NCBI GenBank assembly: GCA_946997215.1
Contig: CAMPUL010000031.1
Location: forward strand, 1 to 12,470
DNA: 12,470 bases
Origin: Gardnerella vaginalis
Lineage (GTDB): Bacteria; Actinomycetota; Actinomycetes; Actinomycetales; Bifidobacteriaceae
Direction: 5' to 3'
Positions 1-5,204 of the stretch are shown piece by piece. The first letter of the stretch is position 1, and each line of letters opens with the position of its first letter. The translations under genes and the position numbers were made by a program. The notes under the pieces are model-generated. The model saw only the letters and a program-made list of their open reading frames with translations. It searched no databases and was not told the DNA's origin.

Positions 1-30
1 TAAAAAAAAAACGCGGCAAAATACCGCGAA
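1..30 (-). terminator. Intrinsic terminator of the tRNA operon
   Basis: Arms CGCGG (12-16) and CCGCG (24-28) enclose a 7-nt loop. Read on the minus strand, the stem is followed at once by a run of about nine U (positions 10 to 2). It lies 14 bp past the 3' end of tRNA-Val(CAC), where the minus-strand tRNA transcript should stop. Confidence 0.85.
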
Positions 31-43
31 AACAAACATATTG

Positions 44-116
44 TGGGTGATATAGGAATCGAACCTATGACCCCTTCCGTGTGAAGGAAGTGCGCTAGCC
101 GCTGCGCCAATCACCC
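44..116 (-). tRNA. tRNA-Val (anticodon CAC)
   Basis: The minus strand folds as a complete cloverleaf of 73 nt including discriminator A. The acceptor stem is GGGTGAT/ATCACCC. The anticodon stem CTTCC/GGAAG encloses loop TTCACAC, giving anticodon CAC, which reads the valine codon GUG. The T-arm has the usual GGTTCGATTCC pattern. CCA is not encoded, so it must be added after transcription. It is the last of four tRNAs on this strand and closely resembles the neighbouring tRNA-Val(GAC), which suggests an old duplication with anticodon divergence. Confidence 0.95.
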
Positions 117-155
117 AAAATTTTTTAATTATGCGTGAAAGGCAATCCTTTCGAG

Positions 156-227
156 TGGGCGATACAAGGTTCGAACTTGTGACCCCTTCCGTGTCAGGGA
201 AGTGCGCTACCACTGCGCCAACCGCCC
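156..227 (-). tRNA. tRNA-Val (anticodon GAC)
   Basis: This is a cloverleaf of 72 nt. The acceptor GGGCGGT/ATCGCCC contains one G-U pair. Anticodon stem CTTCC/GGAAG carries loop CTGACAC, so the anticodon is GAC, reading valine codons GUC and GUU. The T-arm is AGTTCGAACCT and the discriminator is A. CCA is not encoded. It is third in the Gly-Cys-Val-Val transcription unit. Confidence 0.95.
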
Positions 228-256
228 GGTTGTGTATTAAGCTTACCGCTTAATCG

Positions 257-327
257 AGGTGGGTACGAGAGTCGAACTCATCTATACGGCTTTGCAGGCC
301 GCTGCCTAACCGCTTGGCTAACCCACC
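257..327 (-). tRNA. tRNA-Cys (anticodon GCA)
   Basis: This is a 71-nt cloverleaf with acceptor GGTGGGT/ACCCACC and discriminator U, the cysteine identity base. Anticodon stem GCGGC/GCCGT encloses loop CTGCAAA, so the anticodon is GCA. CCA is not encoded. It is second in the minus-strand tRNA operon. Confidence 0.95.
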
Positions 328-355
328 GTAAGGTCGAATAACTCATCGGACCTAG

Positions 356-428
356 AGCGGACAACGGGACTCGAACCCGCGGTCTCAACCTTGGCAAGGT
401 TGCGCTTTACCAACTAAGCTATGTCCGC
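356..428 (-). tRNA. tRNA-Gly (anticodon GCC)
   Basis: This is a 73-nt cloverleaf with acceptor GCGGACA/TGTCCGC and discriminator U, as is usual for bacterial tRNA-Gly. Anticodon stem CAACC/GGTTG encloses loop TTGCCAA, giving anticodon GCC, which reads GGC and GGU. CCA is not encoded. It is the first gene of the tRNA operon, about 37 nt downstream of the predicted transcription start. Confidence 0.95.
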
Positions 429-472
429 AATGCTTTCTCGCTAACTAACGCCAGCCCGAAGCACGAGTAACC

Positions 473-500
473 ACTATACCAGAAATATTTATAAATTCAA
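473..500 (-). promoter_or_regulatory. Promoter of the tRNA operon
   Basis: On the minus strand a -35 box TTGAAT (495-500) is followed after 16 bp by a -10 box TATAGT (473-478) that is preceded by TGG. The predicted start falls near 466, giving a leader of about 37 nt before tRNA-Gly. This is a sigma-70-like match made by eye, at the position expected for a promoter of the four tRNAs. Confidence 0.6.
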
Positions 501-544
501 GTCCGCCACATGTTGGCGTGTCGTGCAACAAAAAGCGTCTATTA

Positions 545-584
545 TTGCCCGTGTTTGTTTATTTTTGCCCACGTTTGTTCACAT
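545..584. repeat. Two 20-bp direct repeats upstream of the tRNA promoter
   Basis: Two adjacent copies, 545-564 and 565-584, both begin TTGCCC and share GTTTGTT in the middle; 15 of 20 positions match. They lie between the end of the DeoR-type gene and the tRNA promoter, about 80-120 bp upstream of the tRNA start. The GTTTGTT core, seen as AACAAAC on the other strand, recurs at 600-611 and at 1458-1469, so the repeats may be protein-binding sites. Confidence 0.4.
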
Positions 585-636
585 TCAACGCAACTCGGGA
601 AACAAACGCAAGAACAGCTCGCGAGCTTATGCAATC

Positions 637-1428
637 TTATTCACCAGTAACTGTTGGCGCAAGAACTAGATTCTTAACCAACTCGCGAGTGCGAAGCTGC
701 GAATCCGCATCTAAGCAATCGTCTGTAATAACCGTGTCAACTTGATCAAATCGCGCAAAAAGCGAAAGCGATGTGCAAGTCCACTTAGTATGATCCGTTA
801 ATATAATCGTGCGATCCGCAATATCCATCAAAGCCATATCCGTAGCGGCTTCCAGAGAATTCGGCATAAGGAATCCGCGAGGCAAACTAACGGAATGCGT
901 GCCCAAAAATACTGTGTTTACGCGCAAAGACGAAACAACTTTATCTGCAATAGGCCCAACCAACGAGTTGGAACGCGTAATAACACCGCCCGTAACAATA
1001 ACCTCAATGTCTTTGGATTCAAGCGCTTGAACAAGCTCCGCAACTGGAATCGAATTTGTTAGAATCGTGATTCCAGACGCCCTGCGCGACTCAAGCAGAT
1101 GCTGCGCAAATACGTACGCGGTTGTGCCACCACCTATTGCAATCACATCTCCTGGCTGAACATAATCCACCGCCTTAGTGGCGATTGCATCCTTAAGGCC
1201 CATATCCATCTGCGACTTTACGGAAAATAGCGGCTCCGAAAGAAGCGTGTTAGTTGTAACAGCACCACCATGCACGCGCTTTAGAAGACCGCGATCCGAA
1301 AGCTCCGCAATATCCCTGCGAATTGTCATTGCAGAAACGGCGAGTTCCTTAGAAAGAGCGGTAATACGCACGGCCCCCCTGGTGCGAAGGCGGCTCAAAA
1401 TCAATTGTTGACGCTGTGAAGAAATCAT
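637..1428 (-). CDS. DeoR-family transcriptional regulator
   Basis: This is a 263-residue repressor of the DeoR/GlpR family, soluble in the cytoplasm and probably sensing a phosphorylated sugar or related metabolite. Residues 1-57 form the DeoR-type winged helix-turn-helix, ending in the family signature RVHGGA (51-56). The sensor domain shows the phosphate-binding loop GGGTT (99-103), TNS (124-126), SLVGP (155-159) and the late LTDHTKW segment, which corresponds to the family's usual ADSSKF. I chose the ATG at 1428 because it begins the conserved SSQRQQLIL segment; a TTG at 1446 would add six residues. Neither start has a Shine-Dalgarno sequence. The effector cannot be told from sequence, and no sugar operon is adjacent. 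AACAAACG-type repeats on both flanks could be autoregulatory sites. Family assignment is firm; the regulon is unknown. Confidence 0.9.
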   Translation of the reverse strand: MISSQRQQLILSRLRTRGAVRITALSKELAVSAMTIRRDIAELSDRGLLKRVHGGAVTTNTLLSEPLFSVKSQMDMGLKDAIATKAVDYVQPGDVIAIGGGTTAYVFAQHLLESRRASGITILTNSIPVAELVQALESKDIEVIVTGGVITRSNSLVGPIADKVVSSLRVNTVFLGTHSVSLPRGFLMPNSLEAATDMALMDIADRTIILTDHTKWTCTSLSLFARFDQVDTVITDDCLDADSQLRTRELVKNLVLAPTVTGE

Positions 1429-1434
1429 GTGAAC

Positions 1435-1440
1435 ATTATC
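1435..1440 (-). promoter_or_regulatory. Candidate extended -10 box of the DeoR gene
   Basis: On the minus strand the hexamer GATAAT (1435-1440) is preceded by TG at the extended -10 position. Its end lies only 6 bp before the ATG at 1428, so transcription would begin at or next to the start codon and the message would be leaderless. This agrees with the absence of a Shine-Dalgarno sequence. No good -35 box is visible, so the call is tentative. Confidence 0.3.
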
Positions 1441-1457
1441 GCACAAGTAAACGCAAA

Positions 1458-1479
1458 AAACAAACGCAAATGAGCGTTT
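1458..1479. promoter_or_regulatory. Candidate DeoR-type operator
   Basis: An inverted repeat AAACGC (1462-1467), 6-bp spacer, GCGTTT (1474-1479) overlaps the 12-mer AAACAAACGCAA (1458-1469). The same 12-mer occurs again at 600-611, just past the 3' end of the regulator gene, and a further AAACGCAAA lies at 1449-1457. Its place 30-50 bp upstream of the regulator start fits an autoregulatory operator. Binding is inferred, not shown. Confidence 0.4.
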
Positions 1480-1560
1480 CTAGGCTCAAAACGTTAGGTA
1501 TTTAACAAAAAACGTATAAAATCTGGCAAAATTTTGCAAAACGAACAAATGCTTACGCAA

Positions 1561-1572
1561 AATGCGCGCATT
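1561..1572. repeat. 12-bp perfect palindrome AATGCGCGCATT
   Basis: AATGCGCGCATT reads the same on both strands. It lies in the gene-free stretch upstream of the DeoR-type gene, 14 bp before the 86-bp imperfect palindrome. It could be a dimeric protein site or chance; nothing else identifies it. Confidence 0.35.
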
Positions 1573-1585
1573 ACCAAACACGGTA

Positions 1586-1671
1586 GAGATTCGAGATTTT
1601 TCGCAGCGGATGAAGCGAACCTCAGCATGAAATGGTGATTCGCTGAAGCAGCAAGAAAAATCGAGAATCTC
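1586..1671. repeat. 86-bp imperfect palindrome (structured intergenic element)
   Basis: Outer arms of 17 bp (1586-1602 and 1655-1671) pair at 15 of 17 positions. Inside them an 8-bp stem, CAGCGGAT (1604-1611) with ATTCGCTG (1638-1645), pairs with one G-U, leaving a 26-nt apical region. No ORF or known RNA motif is visible. It may be a hairpin-type repeat of the REP/BOX kind or part of a 5' leader. Because the arms are imperfect with matched-looking changes, folding into RNA is plausible. Confidence 0.5.
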
Positions 1672-1868
1672 AGGCGATTAGACTATACGCAATTGTTCAG
1701 ACTCGTAAGAGGGCTGGGTGATTCTTGGTCGAACAGTATAAGAGCGGCAGCCGATACCAAATAATCCAATGGCTCACGCCTACAAACAAACTTCAACATA
1801 AAAAACAAAATCAAAGCCAAATCGGAACAACAGCAACAACAAACAACACGTAAGAGGCGGAGCGTTGT

Positions 1869-1920
1869 GCGAATCGACGACTTCGAGCTGCATAATGCGC
1901 GAGAAGTCACTTCGATTCGC
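1869..1920. repeat. Imperfect hairpin inside the 312-bp element
   Basis: Arms GCGAATCGA (1869-1877) and TCGATTCGC (1912-1920) pair perfectly. After a small internal loop, ACTTC and GAAGT extend the stem toward the centre. It sits next to the 25-bp palindrome in the same element. Confidence 0.5.
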
Positions 1921-1923
1921 TGA

Positions 1924-1962
1924 GCCGCTTAAATGTAAAGTCCAGTGGACTTTACATGCGGC
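1924..1962. repeat. 25-bp near-perfect palindrome with flanking GC stem
   Basis: ATGTAAAGTCCA (1933-1944), one G, then the exact reverse complement (1946-1957) form a 12-bp-arm palindrome. Beyond it GCCGC (1924-1928) pairs with GCGGC (1958-1962), with TTAA bulged on the left side. As RNA the one-base centre cannot close, so the inner few pairs would open into a loop. As DNA it could be a binding or cruciform site. There is no U-run after it, so it is not a standard terminator. Confidence 0.6.
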
Positions 1963-1972
1963 GAAGGCGTGA

Positions 1973-1989
1973 GCGCGGCTAATCCGCGC
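1973..1989. repeat. Small GC-rich hairpin near the right end of the element
   Basis: Arms GCGCGG (1973-1978) and CCGCGC (1984-1989) flank the loop CTAAT. It lies just inside the right terminal repeat of the 312-bp element and downstream of the antiporter gene. It lacks a following U-run on either strand. Confidence 0.45.
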
Positions 1990-2070
1990 GAGCGTAGAAA
2001 CACCCAGCCCTCCTACACACCAAATAGGAAGTCGCGCAACAGTAAGGTTGGCAAAGATTTGTGCGAGATA

Positions 2071-3729
2071 TCAGTATTGATGATGCGTATGATCGTGCAT
2101 AACGTCTTTATGCTCCGATGCGTGCGGAATGTGCAAAACGCGCATACGGTCAATCGCCCTGCGTGCAAGCTGATGCGCCGAACCAGCGCCTTCTCCCTTA
2201 ACACCAAAAATAACAATCAACGCCATAATAGCCGTAATAATCGCGCTAATTCTCAAAGTCCATTGCACGCCAAAAATACTAGCTGCAACGTTATCCGCAC
2301 TTCCGACTCCCGTAAGCATGTGATGCCATTGCGTAAAAGTAGCCATTGTTACAACAAGCACAGGCGCACCAATCGCACCCCAAAGCTGGCGCATTGTGTT
2401 AGTCACAGCAGACCCGTCGCCAAGCTCGCTTTGTTGCAAACAGTTTAATGACCAAGTTGTAACAGGCATAAGCAAGAATCCCATGCCGATTTGACGCGTA
2501 AATTGCCAAATAGAAATCCACCAAATCCACGTATGCATGTCTATAAGGCTCATCATTACTGTGCCAAAAAGCAAAATCAACGAGCCAGCCATTGCCACTG
2601 GCCGCACGCCAAAACGATCCAGCATGCGCCCGCCAAAGTATTGCGAAATGGCCATTCCAAACGCGCCAGGCAAAAGCACAAGGCCGCTCATAGTGGCGGA
2701 AAAACCGCGATCAGACTGAATATAAAGCGGAATAACAACCATAATCGAGCTAAACGCAAAGAACGTTAAGCATGCGCAAGCCGTTCCAATTGTAAAATAG
2801 CGATTTTTCAAAACGTTAATGCCAAGTAGTGGTTGCTTACCACTCGCGTGCGCGCGCAACTGCCTAGCAACAAACCACGCCACACCGCACGCACCAACAA
2901 TCATAGGCGCCCAAGAAAACGCGCTAGAAATTCCGTACGCTTCAATGTTTGTAAAGCCAAACATAACGCCGCCGAAACCAATAATCGAAAGACCAACGGA
3001 GAAAAAGTCGGCTTTCGCAGTGCGATCTTGCTCGCCAAAATTGTGCAAGAAGAACGCAGAAAGAACAATAGAAATTACGCCAATAATGCTAAGTGACAAA
3101 AAGATTGAACGCCACCCGTTGAAATCAGTTTGCATGCCTCCAACAGTTGGCCCGATTGCTGGCGCAATGCTCATAGCCATGCCAACGCTGCCCATTGCCA
3201 TTCCACGCCGCGTTACTGGATACACAGAAAACACGGTGATTTGCAACACGGGCCACATAACGCCAGTGCCAATCGCCTCTAAAGTGCGGCCAGCCAACGC
3301 CATAATAAAATCATTGCTAAGCCACGCCATAATCGAGCCAAGCGTAAAAAGAATCATAGACGATATAACGATTTGACGCGTGGAAAATCGCCTAGTTAAA
3401 AACGCAGTAAGCGGCACCATAATGGCCATAATCAACTGAAAAATAGACGTAAGCCACTGACCTGTAGTAACGCTAATGTTAAATTCGCGAACAATCGTTG
3501 GCAGCGCGGCCGTAAGTTGCAATTGCGCAAAATTACCAATAAAAGTTATAAAAGTTAGAATTGCCAAAGAAACCAAGGCTGCTCGCGTAAGACGATTGTT
3601 CTTATACGCTTGCTCACCAACAAGAGCATGGCTAAGTTCACTCAAATTCCCAAAAGGCTTGCGCACATAAGACTTGCTAACAGAGTCACTACTCTTATTA
3701 AACCATGATTTTCTAGGCAATATTGTCAC
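2071..3729 (-). CDS. MFS transporter, DHA2 (EmrB/QacA-like) drug:H+ antiporter
   Basis: This 552-residue inner-membrane protein probably exports drugs or other toxic compounds in exchange for protons. After a polar N-terminus (1-48) there are about 14 hydrophobic segments from residue 50 to 510. The loop LTRRFSTRQI (111-120) corresponds to MFS motif A, and APAIGPTVGG (189-198) is the antiporter motif C. LPTI near 76-79 also fits the DHA2 group. The start is a GTG supported by a strong Shine-Dalgarno GGAAGGAAG (3735-3743) five bases upstream. The C-terminal tail carries seven histidines between residues 533 and 550, which is unusual and might bind metal. It appears to be a single-gene unit with no MarR or TetR partner visible. 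Family call is firm; the substrate is unknown. Confidence 0.92.
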   Translation of the reverse strand: MTILPRKSWFNKSSDSVSKSYVRKPFGNLSELSHALVGEQAYKNNRLTRAALVSLAILTFITFIGNFAQLQLTAALPTIVREFNISVTTGQWLTSIFQLIMAIMVPLTAFLTRRFSTRQIVISSMILFTLGSIMAWLSNDFIMALAGRTLEAIGTGVMWPVLQITVFSVYPVTRRGMAMGSVGMAMSIAPAIGPTVGGMQTDFNGWRSIFLSLSIIGVISIVLSAFFLHNFGEQDRTAKADFFSVGLSIIGFGGVMFGFTNIEAYGISSAFSWAPMIVGACGVAWFVARQLRAHASGKQPLLGINVLKNRYFTIGTACACLTFFAFSSIMVVIPLYIQSDRGFSATMSGLVLLPGAFGMAISQYFGGRMLDRFGVRPVAMAGSLILLFGTVMMSLIDMHTWIWWISIWQFTRQIGMGFLLMPVTTWSLNCLQQSELGDGSAVTNTMRQLWGAIGAPVLVVTMATFTQWHHMLTGVGSADNVAASIFGVQWTLRISAIITAIMALIVIFGVKGEGAGSAHQLARRAIDRMRVLHIPHASEHKDVMHDHTHHQY

Positions 3730-3772
3730 TTAAACTTCCTTCCATATTTGCAAAACACGCATAAAATAATCA

Positions 3773-3819
3773 GCGATTATTGCAAAACCAAGAAATATAC
3801 TCGACTCTACAATAATCGC
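3773..3819. promoter_or_regulatory. 10-bp inverted repeat upstream of the antiporter
   Basis: GCGATTATTG (3773-3782) and its exact reverse complement (3810-3819) are separated by 27 bp, 44-90 bp upstream of the GTG start. On the minus strand a -10-like TATATT (3794-3799) lies between the arms, though no convincing -35 box was found. It could be an operator for a dimeric repressor or a stem in the leader RNA. There is no following U-run. Confidence 0.4.
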
Positions 3820-3890
3820 CTTAAAACAAGCCTATAAGTCTACTCCGTGAGTTTGTTGTTTACAAAGCTACAAACTACAAGCTACAAACA

Positions 3891-3935
3891 CACGATTCTC
3901 AAAAACCCACGATTCTCTATAACCCCACGATTCTC
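3891..3935. repeat. Three direct repeats CACGATTCTC
   Basis: CACGATTCTC occurs at 3891-3900, 3908-3917 and 3926-3935, at 17- and 18-bp intervals. The last two copies share an extra CC on the left. They lie just past the 3' end of the Rpf-like gene. Next to them (3871-3890) are degenerate CTACAAAC repeats. Function is unknown. Confidence 0.6.
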
Positions 3936-3957
3936 GAAAAAATAATTACAAGTCAAA

Positions 3958-4962
3958 TCAGTAGCTTCTGTGCGATAGCCAATGTCTGTAGGCGCCTTGA
4001 ATAGAGCCATAACGACCATTGCAATAATTCCAGAACCAACGAAGCTGAGTTTGATAATTAGTTGCCCAATCGGCTCCCATAGAAGACATCTTTCTTCCAG
4101 GCAAAGCTTGAGGCAAGCCATATGCGCCAGAAGGATTCATAGCATTTACGCGCCAACCCGATTCATGCGAGATAATAAACACAGTAGCAGTAAAATCAGC
4201 CTCGCTGTATCCATTTGAAAGCAGCCACGAATGAGCCCACTCTTGCATCTCGCCAGCTGGAACTGTGGTTCCAATAGACTCAGCAGAAGCAGAATCTACA
4301 CTAGCGCCGCCAGTTCCAACAAGAACAACCCTATCTTTTGGAGCTTGCTTAACAAAAGACACAAAAACGTTGGAAGACACAATCTTCTTGCCAGCACGCG
4401 TAACGATTTTGCTCGTTTCCATAACGCCAGGCGCACCTTGATCTTTAACCTTTTCTGTACCTTTTGGAAGAGCCGACGTCTCTTTTTTAACCGTATTAAA
4501 AGCAATAGGCTCGTCGGAAGTTTCAAGCTTGGCACCAGCGCGCTTAATAGTTATAACAGTAGATTCGCTAACCTTTGAATCAAGAGACGGCGTAACAACG
4601 TCGTGCGAATCCAAAGTTATGTCCCCCGCTTCTAAAACGGACTTAACGTTTGTAAAATCTGTTCCAAAAACCGCGCGATGATGGCCATTTATATTTACAG
4701 TAATATAAGAAGTTGCGCCTTTTTTAGATGGTTTAAGCGAGTTTCTGTATGCACCACGAGAAACCTGATTTTCGCTATCTGTAGCCGAATAGGCGGTTAC
4801 ATAAGACTTTGCGGAATTCGATTTGGAACCAGAATAAAAGTTTCGAGAAACAACTCCAAGAACTACAACAGCCACAATACTAATAAAAATCACTGCAACT
4901 CTTGCCCATTGACGCATGCTCAATGAAGTAAGCGTAACAGTTTTCTTTCTGTGACTTGTCAT
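3958..4962 (-). CDS. Rpf-like cell-wall protein: DUF348, G5 and lytic-transglycosylase-like domains
   Basis: This is a 334-residue membrane-anchored, extracellular protein that probably cleaves or remodels peptidoglycan. Residues 20-38 form one hydrophobic anchor after a basic N-terminus. Residues 86-142 match one DUF348 repeat (RpfB proteins usually carry three). Residues 149-216 match a G5 domain, thought to bind the wall. After a Ser/Ala linker, residues 236-334 form a lysozyme-like transglycosylase domain with the likely catalytic Glu267 in SHESGW, then NPSGAYGLPQ and the terminal YGSIQGAYRHWLSHRSY. The ATG start has the Shine-Dalgarno AAGGAG (4967-4972) four bases upstream. A promoter is predicted at 5066-5093. 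It differs from classical Rpf in the single DUF348 and in this type of C-terminal domain. Domain calls are by recognition; muralytic activity is inferred. Confidence 0.85.
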   Translation of the reverse strand: MTSHRKKTVTLTSLSMRQWARVAVIFISIVAVVVLGVVSRNFYSGSKSNSAKSYVTAYSATDSENQVSRGAYRNSLKPSKKGATSYITVNINGHHRAVFGTDFTNVKSVLEAGDITLDSHDVVTPSLDSKVSESTVITIKRAGAKLETSDEPIAFNTVKKETSALPKGTEKVKDQGAPGVMETSKIVTRAGKKIVSSNVFVSFVKQAPKDRVVLVGTGGASVDSASAESIGTTVPAGEMQEWAHSWLLSNGYSEADFTATVFIISHESGWRVNAMNPSGAYGLPQALPGRKMSSMGADWATNYQTQLRWFWNYCNGRYGSIQGAYRHWLSHRSY

Positions 4963-4997
4963 AACTCTCCTTGATAGAAGTTAGTGCAAAGTGTAAA

Positions 4998-5060
4998 TCT
5001 AAAACGTTATACGACTTTTTATACAATCTTTTATACGATTTTTAGTTATACGACTTTTTG
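4998..5060. repeat. Degenerate CGTATAA repeats in the leader of the Rpf-like gene
   Basis: Read on the minus strand, AAAGTCGTATAA-like units occur about four times between 5060 and 4998; the second and third are degenerate. They fall between the predicted transcription start (about 5060) and the gene. Each resembles a weak -10 box, so they could give several start sites, or simply be slipped-strand repeats. Confidence 0.5.
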
Positions 5061-5065
5061 CACAA

Positions 5066-5093
5066 AGTATATGTAATTGTAGTCTTACGTAAA
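5066..5093 (-). promoter_or_regulatory. Predicted promoter of the Rpf-like gene
   Basis: On the minus strand the -35 box TTTACG (5088-5093) and the -10 box TATACT (5066-5071) are separated by 16 bp. The start would be near 5060, giving a leader of about 98 nt. The same -35 hexamer and spacing are seen in the predicted promoter of the ABC gene at 10613-10640. Confidence 0.45.
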
Positions 5094-5171
5094 GAGAAGC
5101 GCTAAAAATCAAGGTTCTTGCGATTATTTTATACCCTTATTAAATTCACTTTACTCGCTTACAGAATCACC

Positions 5172-5204
5172 TAATTATCTTTACTGTTTTTAATTATCTT
5201 TACT
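5172..5204. repeat. 14-bp direct repeat at the 3' end of trxA
   Basis: TAATTATCTTTACT occurs at 5172-5185 and 5191-5204, 19 bp apart. The right-hand copy encodes the last residues SKDN and most of the stop codon of thioredoxin; the left-hand copy lies just after the stop. A short tandem duplication of the gene end is the simplest explanation. Confidence 0.7.

Larger units (their letters stand above)
1705..2016. mobile_element. 312-bp element with 21-bp terminal inverted repeats (MITE-like)
   Basis: The left end (1705-1725) and the reverse complement of the right end (1996-2016) agree at 19 of 21 positions around the core GAGGGCTGGGTG. Between them is no credible gene, but several nested hairpins occur: 1869-1920, 1924-1962 and 1973-1989. 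Size, non-coding content and terminal inverted repeats match a miniature inverted-repeat transposable element. No target-site duplication is obvious at the borders, so an alternative is a large structured RNA closed by a long terminal stem. It starts 54 bp past the antiporter stop codon and may have displaced that gene's terminator. Confidence 0.45.

Noticed and set aside
504..518. CGCCA/TGGCG hairpin as terminator of the DeoR gene
   Set aside because: The stem is only 5 bp and no U-run follows on the minus strand.
1683..1910. Minus-strand open frame of 75 codons inside the 312-bp element
   Set aside because: It has no ribosome site, carries an odd Cys run (CCCCC) and stretches across the terminal repeat, so it looks like chance in a non-coding element.
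1945..2448. Plus-strand open frame of 167 codons
   Set aside because: It lies mostly opposite the antiporter C-terminus, begins inside the palindrome and encodes a low-complexity Arg/Asn/Ser-rich product unlike any family.
2819..3376. Plus-strand open frame of 185 codons
   Set aside because: It is wholly antisense to the well-supported antiporter gene, and its Pro/Ala/Ile-rich product has no recognisable motif.
3891..3935. Short CRISPR array
   Set aside because: Repeats are only 10-12 bp with 7-8 bp between them, no cas genes are near, and spacers are too short.
3882..4121. Minus-strand frame overlapping the Rpf-like 3' end
   Set aside because: It is a shadow of the real gene in another frame that runs through the triple repeat; no motif or ribosome site supports it.
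4963..5189. c-di-AMP (ydaO-type) riboswitch before the Rpf-like gene
   Set aside because: Such riboswitches precede some actinobacterial rpf genes, but this leader is AT-rich repeats and shows none of the conserved GC-rich core.
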